DNA of 64,000 bases, taken from NCBI GenBank assembly GCA_003263775.1, contig JYJJ01000002.1:124001-188000 (forward strand), in the 5' to 3' direction. Below, one piece after another: positions 50,554-59,996 of this stretch; position 1 is the first letter of the stretch; each line of letters opens with the position of its first letter. Made by a program: the position numbers and the translations under genes. This DNA is from Vibrio maritimus. Lineage in GTDB: Bacteria; Pseudomonadota; Gammaproteobacteria; Enterobacterales; Vibrionaceae. Under the pieces are notes generated by a model. That model made no database searches. It saw nothing but the letters and a program-made list of their open reading frames with translations, and was not told the DNA's origin.

Positions 50554-51488
50554 ATGGAACTCATTCGAGGCATACATAACCTTAAAAATCAGCACCATGG
50601 CTGCGTTTTAACCATCGGCAATTTTGATGGTGTTCACCTCGGACATCAGCGCGTACTGAATCAAGTAAAGCAGCAAGCATCGCAACTGGGATTGCCAGCG
50701 GTTGTCATGACATTTGAGCCTCAGCCTATGGAGCTGTTTGCCAAAGACAAAGCACCGGCGCGTTTGACTCGGTTGCGTGATAAGTACGAGCTGCTTGAGA
50801 AAATGGAACTGGACCGCCTATTGTGTGTGAACTTTAATCAACGATTTGCTAGCTTAACAGCAGAGTCTTTTATTCGAGACTTGTTGGTGGGTAAATTGGG
50901 TGTTAAGTTCCTTGTCATCGGTGATGACTTTCGCTTTGGTAAAGGGCGTGAAGGCAATTTCGAGATGCTTCAAAAAGCGGGCGAAGAGTTCGGTTTTGAG
51001 GTTGTGAATACGGCAAGTTTTCGTGTTGAAGAGACTCGAGTCAGTTCAACAGCCATTCGTCAGGCTCTTGCCAATGACGAGCTTGATGCAAGCGCAGAAA
51101 TGTTGGGGCGTCACTATACTTTGTCCGGGCGTGTTGCTCACGGTCAAAAGTTAGCGCGTGGCTTTGGGTTTCCAACCGCCAACATTTCACTCAAGCGTTA
51201 TGTCGTGCCTGTCCGCGGTGTTTATGCGGTGCAGGTGCTTGGTGTTGATGATAAGCCGCTACCAGGCATTGCCAATATCGGTAAAAAGCCAACGGTTGCG
51301 GGGACAACGCCCGATCTTGAAGTGCATATCTTTGACTACGAGGGCAACCTCTATGGTCAACAAATTGAAGTGGCACTGCTTCATAAAATCCGTGATGAGA
51401 AAAATTTGAGTCATTGGAGCTGCTTAAGCAGCAAATAGAATTGGATGCTGATGTAGCAAGGGTGTGGCTACGTCAGTTTAAGGGTTAG
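50554..51488 (+). CDS. ribF: riboflavin kinase / FAD synthetase, frameshifted
   Basis: Bifunctional enzyme making FMN and FAD. About 311 residues after repair (E. coli 313). The nucleotidyltransferase half has TIGNFDGVHLGHQRVL and the kinase half has GFPTANISLK. I start at ATG 50554 (MELIRGIHNL). The frame breaks near 51404: a run of five A in GAGAAAAATTTGAG should be six (DEKKFESLELLKQQ), and the protein then ends FKG at TAG 51486. The first gene after murJ in the ileS cluster. Confidence 0.92.
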
Positions 51489-51550
51489 CGGAAGATTCCA
51501 CCGCTAACATAATGTCTAACTTTCGCCCAATACAACGGAATTAAGAATCG

Positions 51551-54394
51551 ATGAGTGAGTATAAAGATACCCTGAACCTACCTGAAACAGGGTTTCCAAT
51601 GCGCGGCAACCTGGCCAATCGTGAGCCAGAAATGCTTAAGCGTTGGTACAAAGAAGATCTTTACGGTGAGATCCGTAAAGCTAAAAAAGGCAAAAAATCC
51701 TTCGTGCTGCACGATGGCCCTCCATATGCGAATGGTGACATTCACATTGGTCACGCTCTAAACAAGATTCTTAAAGACATTATTATTAAATCCAAAACAC
51801 TTTCAGGTTTTGACGCACCATATATTCCAGGTTGGGATTGCCACGGTCTGCCTATCGAACTAATGGTAGAGAAAAAAGTGGGTAAGCCAGGTCAAAAAGT
51901 GACTGCGGCTGAATTCCGTGAGAAATGTCGCCAATACGCGGCAGGCCAGGTTGAAGGTCAAAAAGAGAGCTTCAAGCGTTTAGGTATTCTTGGTGAGTGG
52001 GACAAGCCTTACCGCACTATGGACTTTGCGACTGAAGCAAACATCATCCGTGCACTAGGTAAGATCGCTGATAAAGGCCACTTACTTAAAGGCTTTAAAC
52101 CAGTTCACTGGTGTACCGACTGTGGCTCAGCACTTGCTGAAGCAGAAGTTGAGTACAAAGATAAAGTGTCTCCTTCTATCGACGTACGCTTTAAAGCGGC
52201 CGACGAAGCGGCGCTTTTGTCTAAATTCGCGCTAAGCGAAGGTCATGAAGGCCAGGGCGATATCTCAATCGTTATCTGGACAACAACGCCATGGACACTG
52301 CCTGCGAACCGCGCGGTATGTCTACGCGACGATCTTGAGTACGTACTTATCCAAACTGAAGGCGATGATTCTCAGCAACGTCAGCCTGAGCGTATTATCG
52401 TGGCTTCTGAGCTAGCGAAAGACGTGATGGATCGTGCCGGTATCGAGCACTTCCACAACCTTGGTTTTGCAAAAGGTGCGGATCTAGAGCTTTCTCAGTT
52501 TAACCACCCATTCTACGATTTCACTGTTCCGGCGATCCTAGGCGATCACGTAACGACAGAATCAGGTACCGGTGTGGTTCACACAGCACCTGGCCACGGT
52601 CAAGAAGACTTCGCGGTCGGCCAAAAGTACGATCTAGAAGTAGCAAACCCAGTAGGCTCAAACGGCGTTTACTTGCCAGATACTGAGCTATTTGCAGGTC
52701 AACACGTGTTTAAAGCTAACGATGCTGTTGTAGAAGTACTGAAAGAAAAAGGTGCGCTACTTCATCATCACGCTTACGAGCACAGCTATCCACACTGCTG
52801 GCGCCATAAGACGCCAATCATCTTCCGTGCAACACCGCAGTGGTTCGTATCTATGGACCAAGCAGGCCTACGTGCGAAAGCACTAGAGTCAATCAAAGGT
52901 GTTGAGTGGATGCCTGAGTGGGGTCAAAGCCGTATCGAAGGTATGATTGAAGGTCGTCCTGAGTGGTGTATCTCTCGTCAACGTACTTGGGGTGTGCCAA
53001 TCGCTCTGTTCGTTCATAAAGAGACAGCAGAACTTCATCCAAACTCGCTAGAGCTGATTGAAAAAGTGGCTCAGCTAGTGGAAGAGAAGGGCATTCAAGC
53101 TTGGTGGGATGTAGAAATCGCAGACCTACTGGGCGACGACGCTGACCAGTATGAGAAAGTTCTGGATACACTCGACGTTTGGTTCGATTCAGGTGTGACG
53201 CACTACTCGGTTGTTGATTCTCGTGAAGAGTTCAATGGCAACAGTGCAGACCTATACCTAGAAGGTTCTGACCAACACCGTGGTTGGTTCCAGTCTTCGC
53301 TGATTTCATCTATCGCGATGAAAGACGAAGCACCCTACAAGCAAGTGCTAACGCACGGCTTCGTGGTAGACGGTCACGGCCGTAAGATGTCTAAGTCAAT
53401 CGGTAACGTTGTTGCACCAAAAGATGTGACTAACAAGCTAGGTGCAGACATTCTGCGTCTATGGGTAGCATCGACGGACTACACGGGTGAAGTTGCGGTT
53501 TCTGATGAAATCCTAAAACGCTCTGCAGATGCTTACCGTCGTATCCGTAACACGGCTCGCTTCTTCCTAGCAAACCTAAACGGTTTCAACCCAGAAACTG
53601 ACCTAGTACCAGCAGAAGAAATGGTGGCACTGGATCGCTGGGCGGTAGGTCGCGCGCTAGCGGCTCAAGAAGAGATCGTAAAAGCGTACGAAGAGTACAA
53701 CACGCACGGCGTGACTCAGCGTCTCATGCAGTTCTGCTCTATCGAAATGGGCTCTTTCTACCTAGACGTTATTAAAGACCGTCAGTACACAGCAAAACTG
53801 GGCGGCCACGCACAGCGCAGCTGTCAGACTGCACTTTACTACATCGTCGAAGCACTTGTTCGTTGGATGGCACCTATCATGTCGTTCACTGCTGACGAAA
53901 TCTGGAACGAAATGCCAGGTCAACGCGAGAAGTTTGTGTTCGCAGGTGAGTGGTTCGAAGGTCTGTTCGGTCTTGCTGAAGGCGAAGAGCTAAACAACGA
54001 GTTCTGGGCGGAAATCCAAACGGTTCGCGATGCAGTGAACAAGCAACTAGAAGCTGCACGTAGTGAGAAAACCATTGGTGGTGCGCTACAAGCTGAAATT
54101 ACACTGTTTGCTGATGATGCACTAGCTGCAAAGCTTGGCAAGTTAGAAGATGAGCTACGTTTTGTTCTTATCACCTCTGCGGCAACAGTTAAGCCAATAT
54201 CTGAGAAAACAGACGCAGCGAAAGCGACAGATCTAGAAGGTCTATTCGTCGAAGTAGCCGCGACTGAAAACGAGAAGTGTGACCGTTGTTGGCACCACAC
54301 TCCGGACGTAGGCACGATTGCGGGTCACGAGAAGATTTGTGGTCGCTGCGTATCGAACGTAGACGGTGAAGGCGAAGTTCGTAAGTTCGCTTAA
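51551..54394 (+). CDS. ileS: isoleucyl-tRNA synthetase
   Basis: 947 residues, class Ia synthetase. HIGH motif in [16 protein letters not shown], an editing (CP1) domain in the middle with [18 protein letters not shown] in [11 protein letters not shown], and a C-terminal zinc finger CDRCWHH with CGRC. Frame intact over 2.8 kb, notable given the many breaks elsewhere. The order ribF-ileS-lspA-fkpB-ispH equals E. coli. Confidence 0.97.
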   Translation: MSEYKDTLNLPETGFPMRGNLANREPEMLKRWYKEDLYGEIRKAKKGKKSFVLHDGPPYANGDIHIGHALNKILKDIIIKSKTLSGFDAPYIPGWDCHGLPIELMVEKKVGKPGQKVTAAEFREKCRQYAAGQVEGQKESFKRLGILGEWDKPYRTMDFATEANIIRALGKIADKGHLLKGFKPVHWCTDCGSALAEAEVEYKDKVSPSIDVRFKAADEAALLSKFALSEGHEGQGDISIVIWTTTPWTLPANRAVCLRDDLEYVLIQTEGDDSQQRQPERIIVASELAKDVMDRAGIEHFHNLGFAKGADLELSQFNHPFYDFTVPAILGDHVTTESGTGVVHTAPGHGQEDFAVGQKYDLEVANPVGSNGVYLPDTELFAGQHVFKANDAVVEVLKEKGALLHHHAYEHSYPHCWRHKTPIIFRATPQWFVSMDQAGLRAKALESIKGVEWMPEWGQSRIEGMIEGRPEWCISRQRTWGVPIALFVHKETAELHPNSLELIEKVAQLVEEKGIQAWWDVEIADLLGDDADQYEKVLDTLDVWFDSGVTHYSVVDSREEFNGNSADLYLEGSDQHRGWFQSSLISSIAMKDEAPYKQVLTHGFVVDGHGRKMSKSIGNVVAPKDVTNKLGADILRLWVASTDYTGEVAVSDEILKRSADAYRRIRNTARFFLANLNGFNPETDLVPAEEMVALDRWAVGRALAAQEEIVKAYEEYNTHGVTQRLMQFCSIEMGSFYLDVIKDRQYTAKLGGHAQRSCQTALYYIVEALVRWMAPIMSFTADEIWNEMPGQREKFVFAGEWFEGLFGLAEGEELNNEFWAEIQTVRDAVNKQLEAARSEKTIGGALQAEITLFADDALAAKLGKLEDELRFVLITSAATVKPISEKTDAAKATDLEGLFVEVAATENEKCDRCWHHTPDVGTIAGHEKICGRCVSNVDGEGEVRKFA

Positions 54395-54425
54395 TGGTAA
54401 GCTAACCGGAACTTTTGAAAGATTT

Positions 54426-54457
54426 AACAGCCCCAGTTTTTACTGGGGTTGTTTTTA
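54426..54457 (+). terminator. hairpin between ileS and lspA
   Basis: AACAGCCCCAGT-TTT-ACTGGGGTTGTTTTT. As a true terminator it would split the operon, so lspA may need its own promoter or read-through. Confidence 0.75.
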
Positions 54458-54524
54458 TCAGCTAACTGATTGAACATATAATTCATTGAGTGTTTGCTAC
54501 CAAAGGTAGTGATAAAGGAAACAG

Positions 54525-55028
54525 ATGAGAGAAACGGCAATCACATTTCGACAATCCGGTGTACGCTGGCTATGGCTAGCGGTGGTGATTTTTATTGCTG
54601 ATATCAGCATCAAGCTCGTGGTCATGGATAACATGGGTTACGGTTGGGCAAATCGAATTGAGATCTTGCCATTCTTCAATTTGCTCTACGTCCATAACTA
54701 TGGTGCGGCATTTAGTTTTTTGAGTGACCAAGCAGGGTGGCAGCGCTGGCTGTTCACCGGCATCGCGTTTGTCGTCACTGGTATGCTAACGTACTGGATG
54801 AGCAAGCTTCCGGCAAAAGAGAAGTGGAACAACATTGCTTATGCGATGATCATCGGAGGCGCAGTAGGCAACGTGTTTGATCGTGTGGTTCATGGCTTTG
54901 TTGTCGACTACTTGGACTTCTACTGGGGTAATTATCATTGGCCTGCTTTCAACCTAGCAGACATGGCGATCTGTATTGGTGCGGCGATGATTATTATCGA
55001 TAGCTTTCGCAATAAAGAGCAAAAGTAG
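54525..55028 (+). CDS. lspA: lipoprotein signal peptidase II
   Basis: Aspartic protease that cuts the signal peptide from diacylated prolipoproteins after Lgt. 167 residues, four membrane helices. The catalytic Asp residues lie in [18 protein letters not shown] and FNLADMAIC. The family segment NYGAAFSFL is present. Upstream of fkpB. Confidence 0.95.
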   Translation: MRETAITFRQSGVRWLWLAVVIFIADISIKLVVMDNMGYGWANRIEILPFFNLLYVHNYGAAFSFLSDQAGWQRWLFTGIAFVVTGMLTYWMSKLPAKEKWNNIAYAMIIGGAVGNVFDRVVHGFVVDYLDFYWGNYHWPAFNLADMAICIGAAMIIIDSFRNKEQK

Positions 55029-55048
55029 CGCAGATAACGAATAACCTT

Positions 55049-55082
55049 AAGCGCTGTGCGTTGATATGCATGGCGCTTTTTT
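55049..55082 (+). terminator. terminator-like hairpin after lspA
   Basis: AAGCGCTGTGC pairs with GCATGGCGCTT (two wobble pairs), followed by six T residues; lies between lspA and fkpB. Confidence 0.6.
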
Positions 55083-55158
55083 ATATAACAAGCTAAATGA
55101 TAAAGAGCTGCTGTGCGTATCAATCAACACAGACTCAATAACACAAGGAAGCCGTAAC

Positions 55159-55590
55159 GTGAGCATCATTTCCCAAGATAGCGCTGTCACCCTACATTTC
55201 ACCATCAAGCTGAGCGATGGCTCGGTTGCAGATAGCACCCACAATATGGGTAAGCCTGCGAAATTTATTATTGGTGACGGCAGTTTAAGTGACAATTTTG
55301 AAAAATGCTTGGTGGGTTTGACGTCTGGTGACAACAAAGCCATTGAGTTAAAGGCCGCAGATGCGTTTGGTATGCCAAATCCAGACAATGTTCATCATAT
55401 GGACCGTGCAAAGTTTGTGGGTGACTCTGAGGTTGAAGTCGGTACAATAATGGCCTTCTCAGGTCCTGATGGCATGGAGATCCCGGGTATCATCACAGAC
55501 ATTGCGGGCGATTCCGTAACGGTTGACTTCAATCACCCATTGGCTGGGCAAGATGTCACCTTTGAAGTTGAAATTCTCGAAGTAGAATAA
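55159..55590 (+). CDS. fkpB: FKBP-type peptidyl-prolyl isomerase FkpB (SlpA)
   Basis: 143-residue cytosolic prolyl isomerase and chaperone with an FKBP domain interrupted by an IF (insert-in-flap) region, the SlyD-like class. HFTIKLSDGSVADST and FIIGDGSLSDNFEKCLVGL are family segments. I start at GTG 55159 (MSIISQDSAVTLHF) behind AAGGAAG; the upstream extension to 55066 overlaps the terminator and has no homology. Confidence 0.92.
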   Translation: MSIISQDSAVTLHFTIKLSDGSVADSTHNMGKPAKFIIGDGSLSDNFEKCLVGLTSGDNKAIELKAADAFGMPNPDNVHHMDRAKFVGDSEVEVGTIMAFSGPDGMEIPGIITDIAGDSVTVDFNHPLAGQDVTFEVEILEVE

Positions 55591-55637
55591 CGACAAGACA
55601 GACCTAGATAAATACGAAAAGTAATAGCGGTTCCTCA

Positions 55638-56594
55638 ATGAGTAATGAAATGAAAATTAAACTAGCTAACCCACGTGGCTTTTGTGCGGGTGTAGACCGA
55701 GCGATCAGTATTGTTGAGCGCGCGCTTGAGATGTATCAGCCGCCAATCTATGTTCGTCATGAAGTGGTACACAACCGCTTTGTGGTAGAAGGCCTTAAGC
55801 AGCGTGGTGCGATCTTTGTTGAGGAACTGAGTGAAGTGCCTGATGACAACATTGTGATCTTTTCAGCTCACGGTGTGTCTCAAGCGGTTCGCAAAGAAGC
55901 GAAAGCACGTGAGCTGACGGTATTTGATGCCACGTGTCCACTGGTAACTAAGGTACATATGGAAGTGGCCCGCGCGAGTCGCCGCAATATGGAAGTAGTG
56001 CTTATCGGTCACGCGGGTCACCCTGAAGTAGAAGGGACAATGGGTCAGTACTCAAGTGAGACTGGCGGCATGTACCTTGTTGAGCGTCCAGAAGACGTTC
56101 TAACGCTTGAAGTTAAAGATCCAACGAATCTTCATTACGTGAGTCAAACCACGCTTTCTGTGGATGAAACCGCTGATGTGATTGATAAGCTTCGCGAAGT
56201 GTTTCCAGAGATCCAAGGTCCTCGCAAAGACGATATCTGTTACGCCACGCAAAACCGCCAAGATGCGGTTCGTGAGCTGGCTGGTGACGTTGATGTTATG
56301 GTTGTCGTAGGCTCGACCAACTCTTCGAATTCAACGCGTCTTAAAGAGCTGGCAGAAAAGCTAGGCACACCGGCATACCTCACAGACACGCCTGATCTGA
56401 TTGAAGCTGAGTGGTTTGAAGGAAAAGGTCTGGTTGGCGTCACAGCAGGAGCATCCGCACCAGAAGAGCTAGTCAATCAAATCATCGATAAAATCAAAGC
56501 GCTAGGCGCAGGTGATGTTGAAGAAGTACTAGGCCGTGAAGAGAACATGTTCTTTGAAGTGCCAAGAGAGCTTCAAGTCAAAGTGGTAGATTAA
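55638..56594 (+). CDS. ispH: 4-hydroxy-3-methylbut-2-enyl diphosphate reductase IspH
   Basis: Last step of the MEP isoprenoid pathway, iron-sulfur enzyme. 318 residues. The three cluster Cys lie in [21 protein letters not shown] and [10 protein letters not shown]; the substrate-binding Ser/Asn are in [11 protein letters not shown] four-residue N-terminal extension (MSNE) precedes the E. coli start. Terminator follows. Confidence 0.96.
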   Translation: MSNEMKIKLANPRGFCAGVDRAISIVERALEMYQPPIYVRHEVVHNRFVVEGLKQRGAIFVEELSEVPDDNIVIFSAHGVSQAVRKEAKARELTVFDATCPLVTKVHMEVARASRRNMEVVLIGHAGHPEVEGTMGQYSSETGGMYLVERPEDVLTLEVKDPTNLHYVSQTTLSVDETADVIDKLREVFPEIQGPRKDDICYATQNRQDAVRELAGDVDVMVVVGSTNSSNSTRLKELAEKLGTPAYLTDTPDLIEAEWFEGKGLVGVTAGASAPEELVNQIIDKIKALGAGDVEEVLGREENMFFEVPRELQVKVVD

Positions 56595-56627
56595 CCCCAA
56601 ATGACTGCATACCTGATCGGTTAACTA

Positions 56628-56657
56628 AAAACGCCGCGTTGTTAACGCGGCGTTTTT
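56628..56657 (+). terminator. ispH terminator
   Basis: A GC-rich hairpin built on ACGCCGCGT and ACGCGGCGT with flanking A and T runs. Confidence 0.9.
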
Positions 56658-56675
56658 GATCTTTCCTAGCCTGTA

Positions 56676-56759
56676 GGACCAAGGACCAAGGACCAAGGAC
56701 CAAGGACCAAGGACCAAGGACCAAGGACCAAGGACCAAGGACCAAGGACCAAGGACCAA
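56676..56759. repeat. 12 perfect copies of GGACCAA (VNTR)
   Basis: An exact head-to-tail array of a 7-base unit, 84 bases, starting right after the ispH terminator and ending one base before the stop codon of the minus-strand lipoprotein gene. Copy number is likely to vary between strains. Being non-coding here, it cannot change a reading frame but could affect transcript 3' ends. Confidence 0.95.
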
Positions 56760-56760
56760 A

Positions 56761-58647
56761 CTACTTCATCTTCTGCGACAACAACCCTTCTGTAGTCGCC
56801 AAACGCCAAGATACCCCTTTATCAGAGCTCACAAGCAATACTGGGTGGTGCTGAAATTGCTGACTGTAACGACTTGGGCTACCGGCCAGAACTTCGTTAG
56901 GCCAGCGGCGATAATGCTCGCTAACCACATGAATGCAATCCTTGGCATCAGACAACAGCGCGCACTCTTCTTGGCTCGATTTTAAAACACGCAGCGCTTG
57001 GTTAAACCAAGTATCATCGTTGAAATTTTGGATCTCATAGGTATACAGTAGGTATAAATTCCCGCGCTTATCCTGGTGCAGTTTTTGAGTGTAGTTTGAA
57101 TACTGCTGCCAGTTTGGCATCACGATGACACCTTTGTCTTGCCATTGGTATTGACCACTTTCCTGTGGCGTACCAGTTACCCATTCCAGTCGATAGCCGC
57201 TTGGTGCACTGGTAGCGGGCGCGGTGTTACGCATCGCCAACACAATACTGTCATCGCTTTGCATAACTGCGTGAACGTAGGTGTAGCGTCCCATAGGCTG
57301 ACCGACATAATTGACCTTGCTGTCGCTGGATGTGCCCTCTGGATAGCGGCCAACGGGCGTCTCTCGTCCGTAAGAAAATTTATCGTTTGCTGCTACGTTA
57401 CCCCATAAATTATCGCCATTATTCCATTCACTATTGGTGACGGGCGCTAAGGAGTAACGATGCCAGATCTGGTGGTTGTGAGCGCCAGAGATAAAGTGCA
57501 ATCGTTTCTGGCTGTCGAGCAAAAGGATAGGTTGATTGTGCCCATCTGGTGTTGCCTCAGAGGTCGAACCGCTCCAACCCATGAACATAACGTCGGCTTG
57601 TTCGGTGCCAAGCTGATAGCGAACGTAGTATTGCCCTGTGTTGTAATCAAGGCGATTCAGCGCACTCTCATCGTAGCTAATGGCTGCGATGTGTAAAGTA
57701 TTACCCTCCCAAATGACGGGCTTGCTGCCTCGATATAAACCTAAGCGAATTGGCAGCGATAGTGTCTCTTCTTGCCAATCGAGTTCATCATTGCCAATGT
57801 CGATTAAGCGAGAGATGGCGTACTCGCTATTGCTATTCGATGTGCGGATAAACAGCGGTGGCTGGCTGCCATTACCCACCATTTCAGTTTGTGCTAACCA
57901 GTTCTTTTTATAACCCTGCCAGGTCTGGGTTTGTGCCTGATAACGTACAGCACCGTGATCGAGTTTAAAGAACACATCGCCATTATCTTGGAAATATACT
58001 TGTTCAATGTAGCGATAGCGATAACCATCTAGCCCATCTGCATTTTGCCTAAACCCAAACTCTTGCTCCATAGCTCTCAGTGATGTGCTGATCCATTCGC
58101 CGTTTGGAGTCAGTCTTACCAAGTATGAATCACAGTCGGTACATGGATTGGCGTCGCTATACAGTGATGAATAGACACGGTCGTCGTAAGTCAGTGCGTG
58201 TAACGGCTTATTGGTTTTCTCTAGAGTCACCGGATCTTGATGATAGCCAGGTTGACCGTCGCCGACGTTAAACTGGTTCATGTTGTTGACGATCATCCAT
58301 GGCAGGTTGTTGGCATCAAAATAGGGGCGACCAGGAATGAATCTTGGGTTGTAACCATAGCGCTCACGTTCACCATCAAAAATATTGGCGTACTGAACTG
58401 AAGATGAGGCGTCGGAACTTGTCGTGAAATGCGGTGCCGGTAGTGCCGTTTCATCACAATTGTGATCGTATTGGGAGCGAGTCCAGTTGCGGTTGAGATC
58501 GGTGAAACTTTGCTGCCAATCGAGCTTACAGTTATTGGTAATTGATGGAGGCGGTGTGGTGCCGCCACTATCGGAAGAGTTACAGCCAGAGAGAAAAACG
58601 CTGACGCATAGCATCAAAGAGGATGCTAAAAGAGTAGAACGAGACAT
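56761..58647 (-). CDS. large surface lipoprotein, possible BNR-type beta-propeller
   Basis: About 628 residues. I choose ATG 58647 (MSRSTLLASSLML) over GTG 58659. Lipobox VFLSGC, then Asn-Ser-Ser and a Gly/Thr/Pro linker. The body is rich in Trp, Tyr, Asn and Gln. Segments such as GHNQPILLLDSQKRLHFISGAHNHQ and HQDKRGNLYLLYTYE look like repeated propeller blades of the BNR_4 kind seen in glycan-active proteins. That is an impression, not a match I can prove. No catalytic residue is assigned. It ends directly at the GGACCAA array. Confidence 0.6.
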   Translation of the reverse strand: MSRSTLLASSLMLCVSVFLSGCNSSDSGGTTPPPSITNNCKLDWQQSFTDLNRNWTRSQYDHNCDETALPAPHFTTSSDASSSVQYANIFDGERERYGYNPRFIPGRPYFDANNLPWMIVNNMNQFNVGDGQPGYHQDPVTLEKTNKPLHALTYDDRVYSSLYSDANPCTDCDSYLVRLTPNGEWISTSLRAMEQEFGFRQNADGLDGYRYRYIEQVYFQDNGDVFFKLDHGAVRYQAQTQTWQGYKKNWLAQTEMVGNGSQPPLFIRTSNSNSEYAISRLIDIGNDELDWQEETLSLPIRLGLYRGSKPVIWEGNTLHIAAISYDESALNRLDYNTGQYYVRYQLGTEQADVMFMGWSGSTSEATPDGHNQPILLLDSQKRLHFISGAHNHQIWHRYSLAPVTNSEWNNGDNLWGNVAANDKFSYGRETPVGRYPEGTSSDSKVNYVGQPMGRYTYVHAVMQSDDSIVLAMRNTAPATSAPSGYRLEWVTGTPQESGQYQWQDKGVIVMPNWQQYSNYTQKLHQDKRGNLYLLYTYEIQNFNDDTWFNQALRVLKSSQEECALLSDAKDCIHVVSEHYRRWPNEVLAGSPSRYSQQFQHHPVLLVSSDKGVSWRLATTEGLLSQKMK

Positions 58648-58773
58648 GTGATATGACACTTATATGAACAAACGTAAAAAATGATTTCCATTGGAGAAAA
58701 TGGACTTTACTCATGGGCGTATTTTGGTATCCTACGCCGCGCTACCAGTAGGGTAGTTTTTTCGGAGATAACT

Positions 58774-58818
58774 ATGAACAATACCGACCATCCTCCTAGT
58801 ATGAAAGGAGAAAAATAG
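58774..58818 (+). CDS. putative 14-codon leader ORF of mgtE
   Basis: GGAG lies six bases before ATG. The peptide is MNNTDHPPSMKGEK. It contains His-Pro-Pro, codons that can stall ribosomes, and its last four codons plus most of the stop form the 5' arm of a 14-bp inverted repeat. This resembles mgtL/corL leader peptides of Salmonella in layout only. Confidence 0.45.
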   Translation: MNNTDHPPSMKGEK

Positions 58819-58903
58819 CCTCGCGTCGGTAATTGCGATCTTCGTTCCTACCGCTGAGGTAGGTGTGTTTCCCTTCTATAACATCCTGATATTTTTCTCC
58901 TTT
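58804..58903 (+). promoter_or_regulatory. long-range perfect inverted repeat in mgtE leader
   Basis: AAAGGAGAAAAATA at 58804-58817 and TATTTTTCTCCTTT at 58890-58903 are exact complements around a 72-base loop that holds its own hairpin CCTACC-GCTGA-GGTAGG (58847-58863). A further small stem CTACC/GGTAG lies at 58742-58756. The leader lies 184 bases before mgtE. Confidence 0.6.
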
Positions 58904-58909
58904 ACTACT

Positions 58910-58924
58910 ATTGAGTCACTCAAT
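58910..58924. promoter_or_regulatory. 15-bp palindrome before mgtE
   Basis: ATTGAGT-C-ACTCAAT, seven-base arms around one C, a size typical of a dimeric repressor or activator site. Confidence 0.35.
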
Positions 58925-59087
58925 GAGTATGTCTTTTGATGTGTGTTTGGCTGTGTACATAGCCTGACATTGGTGCGCCTAGACTATGTCTTCGTACTTA
59001 GCATTGGATCATGCTTTTGGCATTATTTTGTCAATTAGTGAGCCGACTTTCTGATGGTCGTTACCAACGCTAATCGGGAGATTCGCC

Positions 59088-59936
59088 ATGACGGTAATGA
59101 GCAATACATATATTGAAAATACAGCACCTCGCTTCTCTGAAGAGGAGATCAGTGCTGCAACGAAAGCATTTCTGCAATACGACACAGATCAGCAATTAAA
59201 CCTGCTTACGGTAATGCCGATCGATGAAGCAGTAGGTGTGCTACAACACTGTGCCTTGGGACAAGTCCAGTTCTTGATTGAGGAGCTTGATTTGCAAGGG
59301 CACGATAAACGAGCAAGACTTTACGCTCACCATTTGGGTTTGATTCACTCAGAAGCGGAAACCACAGGTGGCTATTTGACGACGGGTGTACTCGAGCACG
59401 TCAAGCAGCGCATTGGATGGATTGTTACCTTAGCACTGCTAGGCATCGTTTCTGGCCTTATCATTGCACAGTATGAAGATACCTTGAGCCAACTCGTGCT
59501 ACTGGCCGTTTACATGCCAGTGATTGCCGCCGCTGGTGGTAATACGGGTACCCAAGCCGCAACTTTGGTGATACGTGCACTGGCAACCGGTGAGCTTCGC
59601 AAGAGGCAGTGGTTAGAGGTGCTCTGGAAGGAGAGTCGTGTCGCTGTATGTCTGGCTGCCGCAGTGGCACTGGTCATGGTTGGGCGTATTCTGGTCTTTG
59701 GTGATGTGAATTCTGCAGGTGGTTTTGATATCAACCTTATCGCGATGGCGATAGCGGTGGCGCTGTTTATTCAGGTCACGGTATCGACAACGTTGGGCGG
59801 CGTTCTGCCTATCATTGCTCGAGTGTTTAAACTCGACCCTGCAGTACTGGTGAGCCCAGTACTGGCATCGATAGTTGATATCTCGGGTATGTGGATTTAC
59901 TTTACAGTGGTTAATCACTTCCTGGGTTTATCTTAA
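59088..59936 (+). CDS. mgtE: MgtE-type Mg2+ transporter lacking CBS domains
   Basis: 282 residues. A short N-terminal MgtE_N-like helical part (residues 15-85) is followed by the five-helix MgtE transport domain, with PVIAAAGGNTGTQAATLVIRALATGE as its signature. The CBS pair that senses Mg2+ in full-length MgtE (about 450 residues) is absent, so control must come from elsewhere, perhaps the leader. Start ATG 59088, seven bases after GGGAG. Confidence 0.85.
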   Translation: MTVMSNTYIENTAPRFSEEEISAATKAFLQYDTDQQLNLLTVMPIDEAVGVLQHCALGQVQFLIEELDLQGHDKRARLYAHHLGLIHSEAETTGGYLTTGVLEHVKQRIGWIVTLALLGIVSGLIIAQYEDTLSQLVLLAVYMPVIAAAGGNTGTQAATLVIRALATGELRKRQWLEVLWKESRVAVCLAAAVALVMVGRILVFGDVNSAGGFDINLIAMAIAVALFIQVTVSTTLGGVLPIIARVFKLDPAVLVSPVLASIVDISGMWIYFTVVNHFLGLS

Positions 59937-59971
59937 CTAACCGCAATCGACTAGGTCGATATTTTGATGAT

Positions 59972-59996
59972 AAAGCGCAGCTACGGCTGCGCTTTG
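59972..59996. terminator. hairpin shared by mgtE and dacB ends
   Basis: AAAGCGCAGC-TACG-GCTGCGCTTT, overlapping the dacB stop codon at 59981. Convergent genes share it. Confidence 0.7.

Noticed and set aside
58742..58903. mgtE leader as M-box or Mn2+ (yybP-ykoY) riboswitch
   Set aside because: The conserved core sequences of both classes, as I remember them, are not present; a covariance search could still overturn this.
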